Below are positions 1-8,284 of a DNA stretch of 34,186 bases, piece after piece (positions within the stretch are counted from its first letter, which is position 1; every line of letters starts with the position of its first letter). The notes beneath the pieces were generated by a model. The model was given only the letters and a program-made list of their open reading frames with translations, was not told where the DNA came from and searched no databases. This DNA comes from Bacteroidota bacterium (GTDB lineage: Bacteria; Bacteroidota; Bacteroidia; Bacteroidales; PXBB01). The DNA is taken from positions 1-34,186 of the forward strand of contig JAKIYU010000002.1 of NCBI GenBank assembly GCA_022708385.1, read 5' to 3'. The position numbers were made by a program, and so were the translations under genes.

Positions 1-1
1 T

Positions 2-283
2 ATGAAACAACAGGACTTTGAACAGCTCAACTATGGTCTTTATTTCAGCCGCTATCCCGTTGTCGGTGGGGTGTGGTACAGGCAGAGCTTTCAAAATTCA
101 GATGCCGTTATTGCGCTCGTAGGCCTGCAAACAGGTATTCTTAAATTAGGTTACAGTTATGATGTGACCATCTCTAAATTAAGCAATGCCAGCGGCGGTG
201 CTCACGAAATTTCATTTTCCTACCAGTTCCCTTGTATCCCTAAAAAACGTAAAGTCAGAGCAATAAACTGCCCTTCGTTTTAG
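2..283 (+). CDS. PorP/SprF-family T9SS outer-membrane protein, C-terminal part
   Basis: The reading frame is open from the window edge and ends at TAG 281-283, so this is only the last ~93 residues. The segment has alternating aromatic beta-strand character (YGLYFSRYPVVGGVWYR, then a GILKLGYSYDVT strand). It ends with the turn and last strand GGAHEISFSYQF followed by a short basic Cys-containing tail. This is the usual C-terminus of the PorP/SprF family of Bacteroidetes outer-membrane beta-barrel proteins, which work with the type IX secretion system and are often encoded beside its substrates or components. The ATG at base 2 is probably an internal Met and the true start lies upstream. GldJ follows 51 bp downstream on the same strand. 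Family assignment rests on the C-terminal pattern alone, so which paralogue it is cannot be said. Confidence 0.72.
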   Translation: MKQQDFEQLNYGLYFSRYPVVGGVWYRQSFQNSDAVIALVGLQTGILKLGYSYDVTISKLSNASGGAHEISFSYQFPCIPKKRKVRAINCPSF

Positions 284-334
284 TTATATACTTACTTAAA
301 TTATTTTGTGAATAGTCAAAAAAAATTTAATACA

Positions 335-1810
335 ATGAAAAGCATCCATAACTCAATCAAAATTCTTGGTTTTATTGCAATTGCATTGATTGTTACCTCC
401 TGCGAAAAAGAAATGTCGAGAGGAACAGGCTGGGAATACAACAATCCCAGAAACGGAGGTTTTCAGGTCATTCCTTATTTGGAACAGGAAACAGGCCCCG
501 GCCTGGTACTTATTGAAGGCGGGACATTTGTTATGGGCCGGTCCGAACAGGATGTTATGTACGATTGGAACAACATCCCGCGCAGAGTTACCGTGTCATC
601 GTTTTATATGGACGAAACAGAAGTTACCAACCTGTTCTATCTCGAATACTTGTATTGGTTGAGCAGGGTCTTTGGCGCCGATTATCCCGAAATTTACGAC
701 AAAGCTTTACCCGATACACTTGTATGGAGAGACAGGCTGGCCTACAACGAACCTTATGTTGAGCTCTACCTCAGACATCCCGCCTACAGGGATTATCCTG
801 TGGTTGGTGTCAATTGGCACCAGGCCAACGACTATTGCGCATGGAGAACCGACCGCGTGAATGAAATGATCCTTATCCGCGAAGGCATCCTTAACATGGA
901 CCCCAATCAGTTCAATGAAGAAAATTTTAATACCGATGCTTATCTTGCCGGACAATACGAAGGCATGGTGCGTAACGACCTTACCGACCTTAACCCAAGC
1001 GGAGCAGGAACAAGAAAAGTAAGAATGGAAGATGGAATTATGCTCCCGCGCTACCGGCTCCCGACCGAAGCTGAGTGGGAATTTGCTTCTTTAGGTCTTA
1101 TCGGAAATACATTATATGAACGTATTATTGAAAGAAGGCTATATCCTTGGAATGGCCACATAACACGTACCGACAGGTATCAGAATATGGGCGAATTTAT
1201 TGCCAACTTCAAACGTGGAAGAGGCGATAACATGGGTGTTGCCGGAAATCTAAACGACGGCGCCGATATTACGGCCGATGTATTTTCTTTCTGGCCCAAC
1301 GATTATGGATTATATAATATGGCCGGCAATGTCAGCGAATGGGTTATGGATGTGTACAGGCCACTATCCCCCGAAGATATGTCCGACTTCAGACCTTTCA
1401 GAGGTAATGTCTTTAAAACCCAGATGCGGGACGAAGATAAGTTTATTGAAGAAAAAGACACTCTGGGACGTATCATGTGGCGTGATGTTACTATTGAAGA
1501 AAGTATTAACCGCAGAAATTACAGGTATGCTGATAATATCAACTACCTCGATGGTGATAAAAACTCAAGCCTCCAGTTTGCTGAAGAAGAAGTTGCCGAG
1601 GACCAGAAAGAAAAAATGATGTACGAATATGGTGCTACTTCAATGATAAATGACAAAGCCAGGGTTTATAAAGGAGGTAACTGGGAAGACCGCGCTTATT
1701 GGATGGTTGCTGGCACCCGCCGTTTCCTCGACGAAAATCAATCAACACGTACTATTGGCTTCCGTTGTGCTATGCACAGAGTAGGATCTCCTGTGGCCGG
1801 AGGCAAATAG
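335..1810 (+). CDS. gldJ: GldJ-like gliding motility / T9SS lipoprotein (SUMF1 fold)
   Basis: Predicted outer-membrane lipoprotein of 491 aa. I chose the ATG at 335 because it puts a compact signal peptide (hydrophobic core ILGFIAIALIV) directly before a lipobox VTSC with Cys23; the in-frame GTG at 308 would add nine polar residues. The mature part is a formylglycine-generating-enzyme (SUMF1) fold. Its first motif is near residues 55-95 (GGTFVMG, then DETEVTN), the central motif is MAGNVSEWV, and the end is KGGNWEDRAYW plus TIGFRCA. Phrases such as DVMYDWNN and PRRVTVSSFYMDETEVTN are characteristic of GldJ, a paralogue of GldK. In Flavobacterium GldJ is needed for gliding and stabilises GldK in the T9SS ring; the fold is not thought to be catalytic there. 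A strong intrinsic terminator follows at 1833-1860, so it is transcribed separately from murF. GldK is the main alternative identity. Confidence 0.83.
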   Translation: MKSIHNSIKILGFIAIALIVTSCEKEMSRGTGWEYNNPRNGGFQVIPYLEQETGPGLVLIEGGTFVMGRSEQDVMYDWNNIPRRVTVSSFYMDETEVTNLFYLEYLYWLSRVFGADYPEIYDKALPDTLVWRDRLAYNEPYVELYLRHPAYRDYPVVGVNWHQANDYCAWRTDRVNEMILIREGILNMDPNQFNEENFNTDAYLAGQYEGMVRNDLTDLNPSGAGTRKVRMEDGIMLPRYRLPTEAEWEFASLGLIGNTLYERIIERRLYPWNGHITRTDRYQNMGEFIANFKRGRGDNMGVAGNLNDGADITADVFSFWPNDYGLYNMAGNVSEWVMDVYRPLSPEDMSDFRPFRGNVFKTQMRDEDKFIEEKDTLGRIMWRDVTIEESINRRNYRYADNINYLDGDKNSSLQFAEEEVAEDQKEKMMYEYGATSMINDKARVYKGGNWEDRAYWMVAGTRRFLDENQSTRTIGFRCAMHRVGSPVAGGK

Positions 1811-1832
1811 TATTGCTTCTCGAAAAATATTC

Positions 1833-1860
1833 AAAAACCCCATTTGTTTGGGGTTTTTTT
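1833..1860 (+). terminator. Intrinsic terminator after gldJ
   Basis: The sequence AAAAACCCC (1833-1841), an 8-nt loop, and GGGGTTTTT (1850-1858) form a stem of up to 9 bp with four consecutive G-C pairs. It ends in a run of seven T (1854-1860). It sits 22 bp after the gldJ stop codon and before murF, so it should separate the two transcripts. Confidence 0.88.
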
Positions 1861-1896
1861 ATTTAATAATGAGGGTTTATAATAGTTTTTTTTAAA

Positions 1897-3177
1897 ATGC
1901 CACATAAAATAGAAAACCTTTATACTGTTTTTAAAAATTACCCCCGTATTTCGACCGATAGCCGACATATTGAAAAAGACAGTATATTCTTTGCTCTTAA
2001 GGGCGCTAATTTCGATGGTAATGTATTTGCCGAAAAAGCCTTAGAGAATGGCGCTGCTTATGTTGTAATTGATAACCCGAAATATAAAATAAATGAGAAG
2101 TATTTATTGGTAAACGATACCCTTGAAGCTTTGCAGAAACTGGCCATACAGCACAGAAAAAACCTTGATATTCCTGTGATCGGTATTACAGGCTCTAATG
2201 GTAAAACAACCACCAAGGAACTTATAGCAGCAGTATTAGAAACACAGTATAATTGCCTGGCTACAAAAGGAAATCTGAATAATCATATTGGAGTGCCTCT
2301 TACAATTCTATCAATTACAGGCGACAAACAAATTGCTGTAGTAGAAATGGGGGCTAATCACATAGGCGAAATTGAAGAGCTGTGCCGTATAGCTTTGCCC
2401 TGTTATGGCCTCATTACAAATATTGGTAAAGCTCATCTGGAAGGTTTTTTATCTTTAGAAAATATTATTCAAACAAAAGCTGCTTTATACAGGAGTGTTG
2501 AAAAAAATGGCAAAGGCCTATTTGTTAATGCTGACGATGCTCTTTTACTTAAATTGTCAGTTAACTTGAAAAGAATGACGTACAGCCTCACTGGCAAGGG
2601 CGAAACTAAAGCACAAATTGTGGATACAGATCCATATCTCACATTGGTATGGAATGATTTTCAAATAAAAACAAATTTATTTGGTGCATATAATATATAT
2701 AATGTATTAGCAGCTATTACAGTTGGTAAATATTTTAATATTTCCGATAGCAATATCGTTAATGCGATTTCTTCCTATGTACCCGTTAACAACAGGTCGC
2801 AGCTAATAAAAACAAAGTTCAATACCATAATAATGGATGCCTATAATGCCAATCCGACTTCTATGGAGGCAGCCATTAATAGCTTTTTATCAATGAAGGT
2901 CGGCGAAAAAATGCTTATTCTTGGCGATATGCTGGAATTAGGAAATGAAGGTGAACAGGAACATAAAAAAATTATTGATTTGCTTATAAATAAAGGGATT
3001 AAAGAGGTATTGCTTGTGGGTAATGTCTTTTCTAACGTAGGTAAGGGAATCTATAAAACATTTTGCGATAATGAAGCGCTGAGAATATACCTTGAATCAT
3101 TTAATGCGCAAGGGAAAACCATTCTTGTTAAAGGGTCGAGAGGGATCAAATTGGAAAATGTTATACCAGCACTCTGA
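1897..3177 (+). CDS. murF: UDP-N-acetylmuramoyl-tripeptide--D-alanyl-D-alanine ligase
   Basis: Cytoplasmic Mur ligase that adds D-Ala-D-Ala to UDP-MurNAc-tripeptide, the last soluble step of peptidoglycan precursor synthesis. The 426-aa length is normal for the family. The N-terminal MurF domain carries the DSR and FFALKG elements (residues ~21-36). The ATP-binding P-loop GSNGKTTTKE lies at 99-108, and the central-domain motif NLNNHIGVPLT follows. The C-terminal domain has DAYNANPTSM and LGDMLELG, both hallmarks of MurF rather than MurC/D/E. It stands only 6 bp before anmK and they are likely co-transcribed, coupling synthesis with recycling of the wall sugar. A gldJ-murF neighbourhood is in keeping with Bacteroidetes. 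Confidence 0.95.
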   Translation: MPHKIENLYTVFKNYPRISTDSRHIEKDSIFFALKGANFDGNVFAEKALENGAAYVVIDNPKYKINEKYLLVNDTLEALQKLAIQHRKNLDIPVIGITGSNGKTTTKELIAAVLETQYNCLATKGNLNNHIGVPLTILSITGDKQIAVVEMGANHIGEIEELCRIALPCYGLITNIGKAHLEGFLSLENIIQTKAALYRSVEKNGKGLFVNADDALLLKLSVNLKRMTYSLTGKGETKAQIVDTDPYLTLVWNDFQIKTNLFGAYNIYNVLAAITVGKYFNISDSNIVNAISSYVPVNNRSQLIKTKFNTIIMDAYNANPTSMEAAINSFLSMKVGEKMLILGDMLELGNEGEQEHKKIIDLLINKGIKEVLLVGNVFSNVGKGIYKTFCDNEALRIYLESFNAQGKTILVKGSRGIKLENVIPAL

Positions 3178-3183
3178 TAATAT

Positions 3184-4272
3184 ATGAAAACATACCAGGT
3201 TATCGGCTTGATGTCTGGCACTTCACTCGACGGGCTTGATGTGGCATGGTGCGAGTTCTGGATTGAGAAAAACTGTTGGCATTACAGAATTATAGAGGCT
3301 GAAACCTATACTTACGATATAAAATGGCGTAAAATATTAGGTCAGTTGCACCGCATGAGCGCAAAAGCTTTTGCTGAAACCGATGCAATGTTTGCCCGCT
3401 TGATGGCAGGCTACGTGAATAGTTTTTGCGAAAAATACAGCTGCAACGCAAATTTAATTGCTTCGCACGGGCAAACAATCTTTCATAACCCCTCCGAAAG
3501 CTATACAACACAAATTGGAAACGGCGCCGTACTGGCAGCACTGACAGGGAAAAATGTGGTTGCTGATTTTCGTTCGGCCGATGTGGCCTTAGGTGGGCAG
3601 GGAGCCCCCCTGGTACCCTTTGGTGACCGAATGCTTTTTGGAAAATTCGATTACTGTGTTAACCTGGGAGGATTCGCCAATATTTCTTTCGAGATTGCAA
3701 ATAAGCGTATCGCCTTTGATATTTGTCCTGCAAATTTCATTATTAACAAGCTTTACAGCGAAGCGATAAGCGCAAAAAGCAATGCCGGTGTTTTCGACAG
3801 GGGAGGAGCTTATGCCAAACAGGGGCGTTTTATTGAAACACTTTTTGAGCAATTAAACCGCTTGGATTATTATCAAATGAATTATCCCAAATCATTAGGC
3901 AGGGAGTGGGTGGAAACAGATTTTTTGCCGGCTCTTAACAATCTTCCTTATAATAAACGGGATGTATTACATACGATTTACCATCATATAGCCTTTCAAA
4001 TTGCCGTTGTGATGAATAAACTGCCCGGGCGTAAAGCCCTTTTTACAGGTGGTGGCACCTATAACGACTATTTGATGTCGCTTATCAAACTGTATGCACC
4101 GGAAAAAGAGCTTGTTATACCCGATAAAAAAACTATTGATTACAAGGAGGCACTTGTGTTTGCTTTTCTCGCACTTTTCCGGACAAAAGGGAAAATAAAC
4201 TGCCTTAAATCTGTAACTGGTGCAAAAAGAAATTCATCGGCAGGTGCAATTTATAGGGGTAAGTTGAAGTAA
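3184..4272 (+). CDS. anmK: Anhydro-N-acetylmuramic acid kinase
   Basis: Kinase that hydrolyses the 1,6-anhydro bond and phosphorylates anhydro-MurNAc to MurNAc-6-phosphate during peptidoglycan recycling. The 362-aa protein begins with the family signature IGLMSGTSLDGLDV (about residues 7-20). It also has the SHGQTIFHNP segment near residue 95, GGQGAPLVPFGD near residue 138, and GGGTYND near residue 290, all typical of the AnmK branch of the ASKHA fold. It follows murF with a 6-bp gap. No murQ or transporter is seen nearby, so the rest of the recycling route must be elsewhere. Confidence 0.93.
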   Translation: MKTYQVIGLMSGTSLDGLDVAWCEFWIEKNCWHYRIIEAETYTYDIKWRKILGQLHRMSAKAFAETDAMFARLMAGYVNSFCEKYSCNANLIASHGQTIFHNPSESYTTQIGNGAVLAALTGKNVVADFRSADVALGGQGAPLVPFGDRMLFGKFDYCVNLGGFANISFEIANKRIAFDICPANFIINKLYSEAISAKSNAGVFDRGGAYAKQGRFIETLFEQLNRLDYYQMNYPKSLGREWVETDFLPALNNLPYNKRDVLHTIYHHIAFQIAVVMNKLPGRKALFTGGGTYNDYLMSLIKLYAPEKELVIPDKKTIDYKEALVFAFLALFRTKGKINCLKSVTGAKRNSSAGAIYRGKLK

Positions 4273-4298
4273 TTTTAACTTTATTTGAAAAAATAAAA

Positions 4299-4306
4299 TA
4301 ATTTTG
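4299..4306 (+). promoter_or_regulatory. Candidate Bacteroidetes -7 element before sprE
   Basis: TAATTTTG is an exact match to TAnnTTTG, 43 bp before the sprE ATG in the 77-bp gap after anmK. The nearest upstream TTTG (4284-4287) is only 11 bp away, closer than usual, so the -33 element is unconvincing. Confidence 0.4.
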
Positions 4307-4349
4307 TTGTTTATTAGTTATAATACACCCATCATCAGAATATAATCAG

Positions 4350-6980
4350 ATGTATTATTTAAAGCAAATACGTTTTCAGTCAGCAGGGTTCTTGTTAATA
4401 TTTATTATATGCCTGAGTGCATGCTCAACCAAGAAAAATACTTTTTCACGACGGGCATATCATAACGTTGTTGCACACTATAATGCTCATTTCAACGGTA
4501 ATGAAAGTCTTAAGGAAGGAGTCGCTGAATTAGCGAAAGCACACGAAGATAATTATAACGAAGTACTTCATATTTTCAAACTCGGCAATGTACAACAAGC
4601 ACAAAGCAATGCACCTAAAATGGACAGAGCCATTGAAAAAGCCACCAAAGTGATTCGTAAACATTCAATGAATTTTAAAGGCGTTGAATATGTTAAGTGG
4701 ATTCCCCGTAGTTATATGATGATAGGCAAGGCCAATTTTTATAAAAGAGAATACGAACTGGCGGCCGAAACTTTTGAATATGTGCTGCGGTTGTATAGTA
4801 ATGACATGGTCAGGTACGATGCCATGCTGCAATCGGCAAAAACAAATAATATTAAAGGTAATTTCGGAAAGTCGGAATCTATGCTTGAACAGCTAAGCCT
4901 GGCCATTGAAAAAAGGGAACTGAAGAAGAAGCAAATTAACGAATATCATTTGATATATGCCGACTATTATATTAAGCAGGATTTGTTTGATGATGCGCCT
5001 TTGCATATAGAAAGCGCCCTGAAAACCGCCCGAAAGAAAAAGGATAAAGTGCGCTTGTATTTTATTTTAGGCCAGATTTACCAGAGAAAAGGCGACCTTG
5101 AATCAGCCAGCAAGGCGTTTAACAGGGTAATACGGATGAGTCCGCCTTATGAACTTGAGTTTAACGCCAAGATTAATGCTGCCATGTGCTACGATGCCTC
5201 AAAATCACAAAGCAAAAATCTTGTCGAGCTGCTTACAAAGATGCTGAAGGATGATAAAAACAAAGAATACCTTGACCAGATATATTATGCGCTCGCCCAA
5301 ATTGCCATCAAAGATAAAAATACCGAGAAGGCCATAGAATACCTGAAATTATCTGCCGAAAAAAGCGTATCGAACGAAAGACAGAAAGGGGTGTCGTTTT
5401 ATACTCTGGCGGAACTCTATTACCAGATACCAGACTATATAAATGCACAGATTTATTATGATAGCTGCGTAACTGTACTCCCCAAAGATTTTAAAGACTA
5501 TCAGAATATCGAAAAAAAACAGAAAATACTGTCAGAACTGGTTAAGAATATCCTTACCGTTCAGCTCGAGGACAGCCTGCAGAAACTGGCCGGTATGTCG
5601 GAACAACAAAGAATCAGCATTGTGGATAGAATTATTGAAGACCTCAAGGCTGAAGAACAACGAAAACAAAAAGAAGAAGCCGAAAAACAACAAAACATGT
5701 TTTTGCAAGCGCAAAATCAAAACCCCAATATGCAAATGCAGCAGGGCGGGGGCGGCTGGTATTTTTATAACCCCTCTGCCATGAGCTACGGCTATTCGGA
5801 GTTTGTGCGCAAATGGGGTAACAGAAAACTCGAAGACAACTGGCGCCTGAGCAATAAGGAAATGGTGGTTGATTTTAACGAAGATACACTTGCAAATGGA
5901 GAATCGGAAAATGATTCTCTGGGTGGAAAAGGAAAAAAGGCCAGCGACCCCAAAGACAGAAACACCTACCTGAAAAATATACCTCTGACATCTGAAATGG
6001 TGGCTGCGTCGAACGAAAAAATTATGAATGCCTTGTACAATATGGGTGTTATTTATAAAGAAAATCTGCAGGAGTACAAACTCTCGAACGAAGCTTTCGA
6101 AAAACTTATAAGCCGCTTTCCCGATTCAAAGCTTATTTTGAATGCTTATTACTATCTATACCGTACCTATGATTTACTGAAAGACAAAAATAAGTCGGAT
6201 TATTACAAGAACCTTATACTTAGCAAATATCCCGACTCGGAACACGCAAAAATTATAAAAGACCCTGATTATATTCAAAAAAAGTCGAAACAACAAAGCG
6301 AAGCCGAAATATTTTACAGCGAAGTGTACAATGACTACCTCTCGAAGAACTTTGTTTCAGCTATTCAAAAAGCCGACAACGGCATAAAAAGATTTGCCTC
6401 ATCGGCAACCGAAGCCAAATTTGCTTATATCAAAACCCTTTGTATAGGAAAAACAGAACCTAAGGAAAAATTTGAAAAAGCCCTCAATGATTTTATCGCT
6501 GCTTACGGAAAAACACCTCTGGCACCCCTTGCACAAAATATGCTCGATTACCTTCAGGGCAAAATAGAGGCTCCTGCCGATGCGAAAACCTTACCCCAGG
6601 GCACACCGTTGGAGTTGTATAAAATAAACGACTCTACCATTCATTTTTATATTATGATTGTTGATGCCAAAAAGGTAAAGGTAAATGACTTTAAAAATAA
6701 AATTTCAGATTATAATAACGAATTTCATCGCCTGCTCAATCTCACCATCAGCAATGTGTTTCTCGACGAAACCTATCAGATTGTAACGGTTGCAAATTTT
6801 AACGATAAGGCATCTGCCATGAAATACTACAATGCTATTAAAGATAATAAGAAAGTCTTTGAGGGGTACGACAAATCCAATTTCCGGCAATTTGTTATTT
6901 CAGTTGAAAATTATCCTGTTTTTTATAAAGATAAAAATGTGGACAAATACATGGAGTTTTTCAAAAAGAAGTATTTGTAA
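4350..6980 (+). CDS. sprE: SprE/PorW-like T9SS lipoprotein with TPR repeats
   Basis: Predicted lipoprotein of 876 aa. The signal peptide core is FLLIFIICL and the lipobox is LSAC with Cys25. The next segment (RRAYHNVVAHYNAHFNG) is characteristic of SprE of gliding Flavobacteria and PorW of Porphyromonas. Repeated helix pairs follow, such as the AAETFEYVLRLY, FILGQIYQRKGDLESASKAFNRV and YYALAQIAIKDKNTEKAIEYL stretches, which read as tetratricopeptide repeats between about residues 120 and 390. A charged Gln/Glu-rich linker follows at ~430-470, then a second TPR block and a C-terminal domain with the pattern HFYIMIVDAKK. SprE/PorW is required for T9SS secretion and links outer-membrane components to the trans-envelope ring. 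Its own -7-like element precedes it, and bactofilin follows after a separate promoter. General TPR lipoprotein is the fallback identity. Confidence 0.82.
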   Translation: MYYLKQIRFQSAGFLLIFIICLSACSTKKNTFSRRAYHNVVAHYNAHFNGNESLKEGVAELAKAHEDNYNEVLHIFKLGNVQQAQSNAPKMDRAIEKATKVIRKHSMNFKGVEYVKWIPRSYMMIGKANFYKREYELAAETFEYVLRLYSNDMVRYDAMLQSAKTNNIKGNFGKSESMLEQLSLAIEKRELKKKQINEYHLIYADYYIKQDLFDDAPLHIESALKTARKKKDKVRLYFILGQIYQRKGDLESASKAFNRVIRMSPPYELEFNAKINAAMCYDASKSQSKNLVELLTKMLKDDKNKEYLDQIYYALAQIAIKDKNTEKAIEYLKLSAEKSVSNERQKGVSFYTLAELYYQIPDYINAQIYYDSCVTVLPKDFKDYQNIEKKQKILSELVKNILTVQLEDSLQKLAGMSEQQRISIVDRIIEDLKAEEQRKQKEEAEKQQNMFLQAQNQNPNMQMQQGGGGWYFYNPSAMSYGYSEFVRKWGNRKLEDNWRLSNKEMVVDFNEDTLANGESENDSLGGKGKKASDPKDRNTYLKNIPLTSEMVAASNEKIMNALYNMGVIYKENLQEYKLSNEAFEKLISRFPDSKLILNAYYYLYRTYDLLKDKNKSDYYKNLILSKYPDSEHAKIIKDPDYIQKKSKQQSEAEIFYSEVYNDYLSKNFVSAIQKADNGIKRFASSATEAKFAYIKTLCIGKTEPKEKFEKALNDFIAAYGKTPLAPLAQNMLDYLQGKIEAPADAKTLPQGTPLELYKINDSTIHFYIMIVDAKKVKVNDFKNKISDYNNEFHRLLNLTISNVFLDETYQIVTVANFNDKASAMKYYNAIKDNKKVFEGYDKSNFRQFVISVENYPVFYKDKNVDKYMEFFKKKYL

Positions 6981-7009
6981 TTTAATTTTATTTTAACATT
7001 TTTTCTCTT

Positions 7010-7038
7010 TTTGTATTACAGAAATAATTTTAGATTTG
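7010..7038 (+). promoter_or_regulatory. Promoter of the bactofilin-ATP synthase operon
   Basis: TTTG (7010-7013), a 17-bp spacer, and TAGATTTG (7031-7038) match the Bacteroidetes -33/-7 promoter consensus TTTG...TAnnTTTG. The element ends 39 bp before the bactofilin ATG. Confidence 0.65.
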
Positions 7039-7077
7039 TAAATTTAACACGAAGATGTAAAATTTATTTATATTATC

Positions 7078-7491
7078 ATGGCAAAGATTAACGAACAAGA
7101 AAGCCCTTCGATAAATCTTATCGGCAGCGGCACGGTTATTAAAGGCGATATCAGGTCAAATGGCGACATCAGAATTGACGGTACTGTCATAGGTTCCATT
7201 CATGCAAAAGGTAAAGTTGTTATCGGCCCTACAGGAAATATTGAAGGCGAAATTGACTGTGTAAACGGCGATTCATCAGGTATCATCAAAGCAAAAGTCA
7301 CAGTAAAAGAACTTTTATCCTTAAAAGCATCTTCCAAACTTACCGGAGATATTATTACCAACAAATTAGCCATCGAGCCCGGTGCGGTTTTTTCGGGGAC
7401 ATGCAGTATGGGCAATGAACAACCCCTTAAAGACCCCTTTAAAATGGCCGAAAAAAATGAACCGGCAAAAATCAAAGAACCCACTCAGTAA
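7078..7491 (+). CDS. Bactofilin (polymer-forming cytoskeletal protein)
   Basis: Short 137-aa protein. Its core (residues ~15-115) is a run of short Gly/Ile/Val-rich beta turns (for example SGTVIKGDIRSNGDIRIDGTV and KGKVVIGPTGNIEGEI), the right-handed beta-helix pattern of the bactofilin/CcmA family. Bactofilins polymerise without nucleotide and scaffold envelope processes such as peptidoglycan modification. The C-terminal tail (~115-137) is charged and Lys/Glu/Pro-rich. It is first in the operon that contains the ATP synthase genes, and its last 35 bp are overlapped by atpZ in another frame. No membrane segment is visible. The cellular role here is not shown by the sequence. Confidence 0.9.
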   Translation: MAKINEQESPSINLIGSGTVIKGDIRSNGDIRIDGTVIGSIHAKGKVVIGPTGNIEGEIDCVNGDSSGIIKAKVTVKELLSLKASSKLTGDIITNKLAIEPGAVFSGTCSMGNEQPLKDPFKMAEKNEPAKIKEPTQ

Positions 7492-7669
7492 TTATGCTAA
7501 ATATTCACATCTGGCTTACCAGATGTTGGCCGTTTTCCTGCTGGCCGTTTTTGGAGGTTATAAAATTGATTCCCTCCTTAAATGGAATTTTCCTTTATTT
7601 ACACTGCTTTTTTCGCTCATCGCTATTGCTATAGTAATTTTCTTATCCGTTAAAGATTTTAAAAAATAA
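7457..7669 (+). CDS. atpZ: AtpZ/AtpI-family ATP synthase accessory membrane protein
   Basis: Small 70-aa membrane protein with two hydrophobic helices (residues ~14-36 and ~42-66). A turn containing GGYKIDSLL joins them, the usual G..(L/I)D pattern of AtpZ proteins encoded in front of F0F1 operons. AtpZ is thought to help ion import or ring assembly for the ATP synthase. I chose the ATG at 7457. The open frame extends back to 7382, but that extension is only the bactofilin gene read in another frame and is not hydrophobic. The chosen start still overlaps the bactofilin end by 35 bp, which suggests translational coupling. Confidence 0.78.
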   Translation: MNRQKSKNPLSNYAKYSHLAYQMLAVFLLAVFGGYKIDSLLKWNFPLFTLLFSLIAIAIVIFLSVKDFKK

Positions 7670-7679
7670 TAATCTCCCT

Positions 7680-8063
7680 ATGCAAGCTCACTTTGTCGCG
7701 TTTTTTAGAAAAAATTTAATGCTTTCTGTTTTTCTGGCCTTGGTGGTATTGGTATTGGCTATTTATATGCCTGCCCTTAAACTCAGTTACATACATACAT
7801 TCATTATCCTGTTTTTTTTTCTTTTCAGTCTTTTGTCTCATTTTATTATTCTATGGCTTACTGAAAAAAATGCAAAAAAATTTATTAACTATTTCATGAT
7901 TTCTACCCTTGTTAAGCTTTTGGTCTATTGTGGAATTATCATCGTTTATATTTTTAATTTCAGAGAGGCGGCCAAACCATTTGCCATAGTTTTTCTCTTG
8001 TCCTACGTATGCTATACCATAATCGAAGTGTCCTCATTGCAAAAATTTGTCAAAAGAAAATAA
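7680..8063 (+). CDS. Four-helix membrane protein in the AtpI position
   Basis: A 127-aa protein made almost entirely of four hydrophobic segments (about residues 13-32, 38-58, 71-92 and 100-118) separated by short basic loops. No enzymatic motif is visible. It lies between atpZ and atpB, 10 bp after atpZ, in the place where E. coli has atpI and where Bacteroidetes operons carry a similar poorly conserved protein. By position and topology I infer an AtpI-like assembly factor for the c-ring or an ion channel subunit. The sequence itself does not prove this. Confidence 0.6.
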   Translation: MQAHFVAFFRKNLMLSVFLALVVLVLAIYMPALKLSYIHTFIILFFFLFSLLSHFIILWLTEKNAKKFINYFMISTLVKLLVYCGIIIVYIFNFREAAKPFAIVFLLSYVCYTIIEVSSLQKFVKRK

Positions 8064-8202
8064 AGGAGCGAAGCCGATAAATTTTCTGCTTCCCTGCCCA
8101 TAATCAATCATGGCTTAAGAACATGTGTTAGTGTAATGCATTAAAATTCTGAGTTTTAGAAAAATTTGAGAATTAATCAGGTCAAAAAAATAAGAAAAAA
8201 TA

Positions 8203-8232
8203 TTGCAGTTATTGTTTTTTTTTATAACTTGG
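8203..8232 (+). promoter_or_regulatory. Candidate internal promoter before atpB
   Basis: TTG (8203-8205), a 19-bp spacer, and TAACTTGG (8225-8232) match TTTG-N19-TAnnTTTG with one mismatch in the -7 box. The site is in the 221-bp gap 8064-8284, the longest in the window, and ends 52 bp before the atpB start. Nothing else coding or structured was seen in that gap; a 6-bp inverted repeat at 8145-8174 is too weak to call. Confidence 0.42.
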
Positions 8233-8284
8233 ACGGCTTAATAATAAAGCGTTATTTTAAATAAGTATTATTGTAAGTGCTTAT

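Noticed and set aside
308..334. GTG at 308 as the start of gldJ
   Set aside because: It adds nine polar residues before a normal lipoprotein signal peptide; ATG 335 gives a better N-terminus.
7382..7456. Longer N-terminus for AtpZ
   Set aside because: It is bactofilin coding sequence in another frame, without hydrophobic or conserved character.
8145..8174. AATTCT/AGAATT inverted repeat in the gap before atpB
   Set aside because: Only 6-bp A/T-rich arms with an 18-nt loop and no T-run in the right place.
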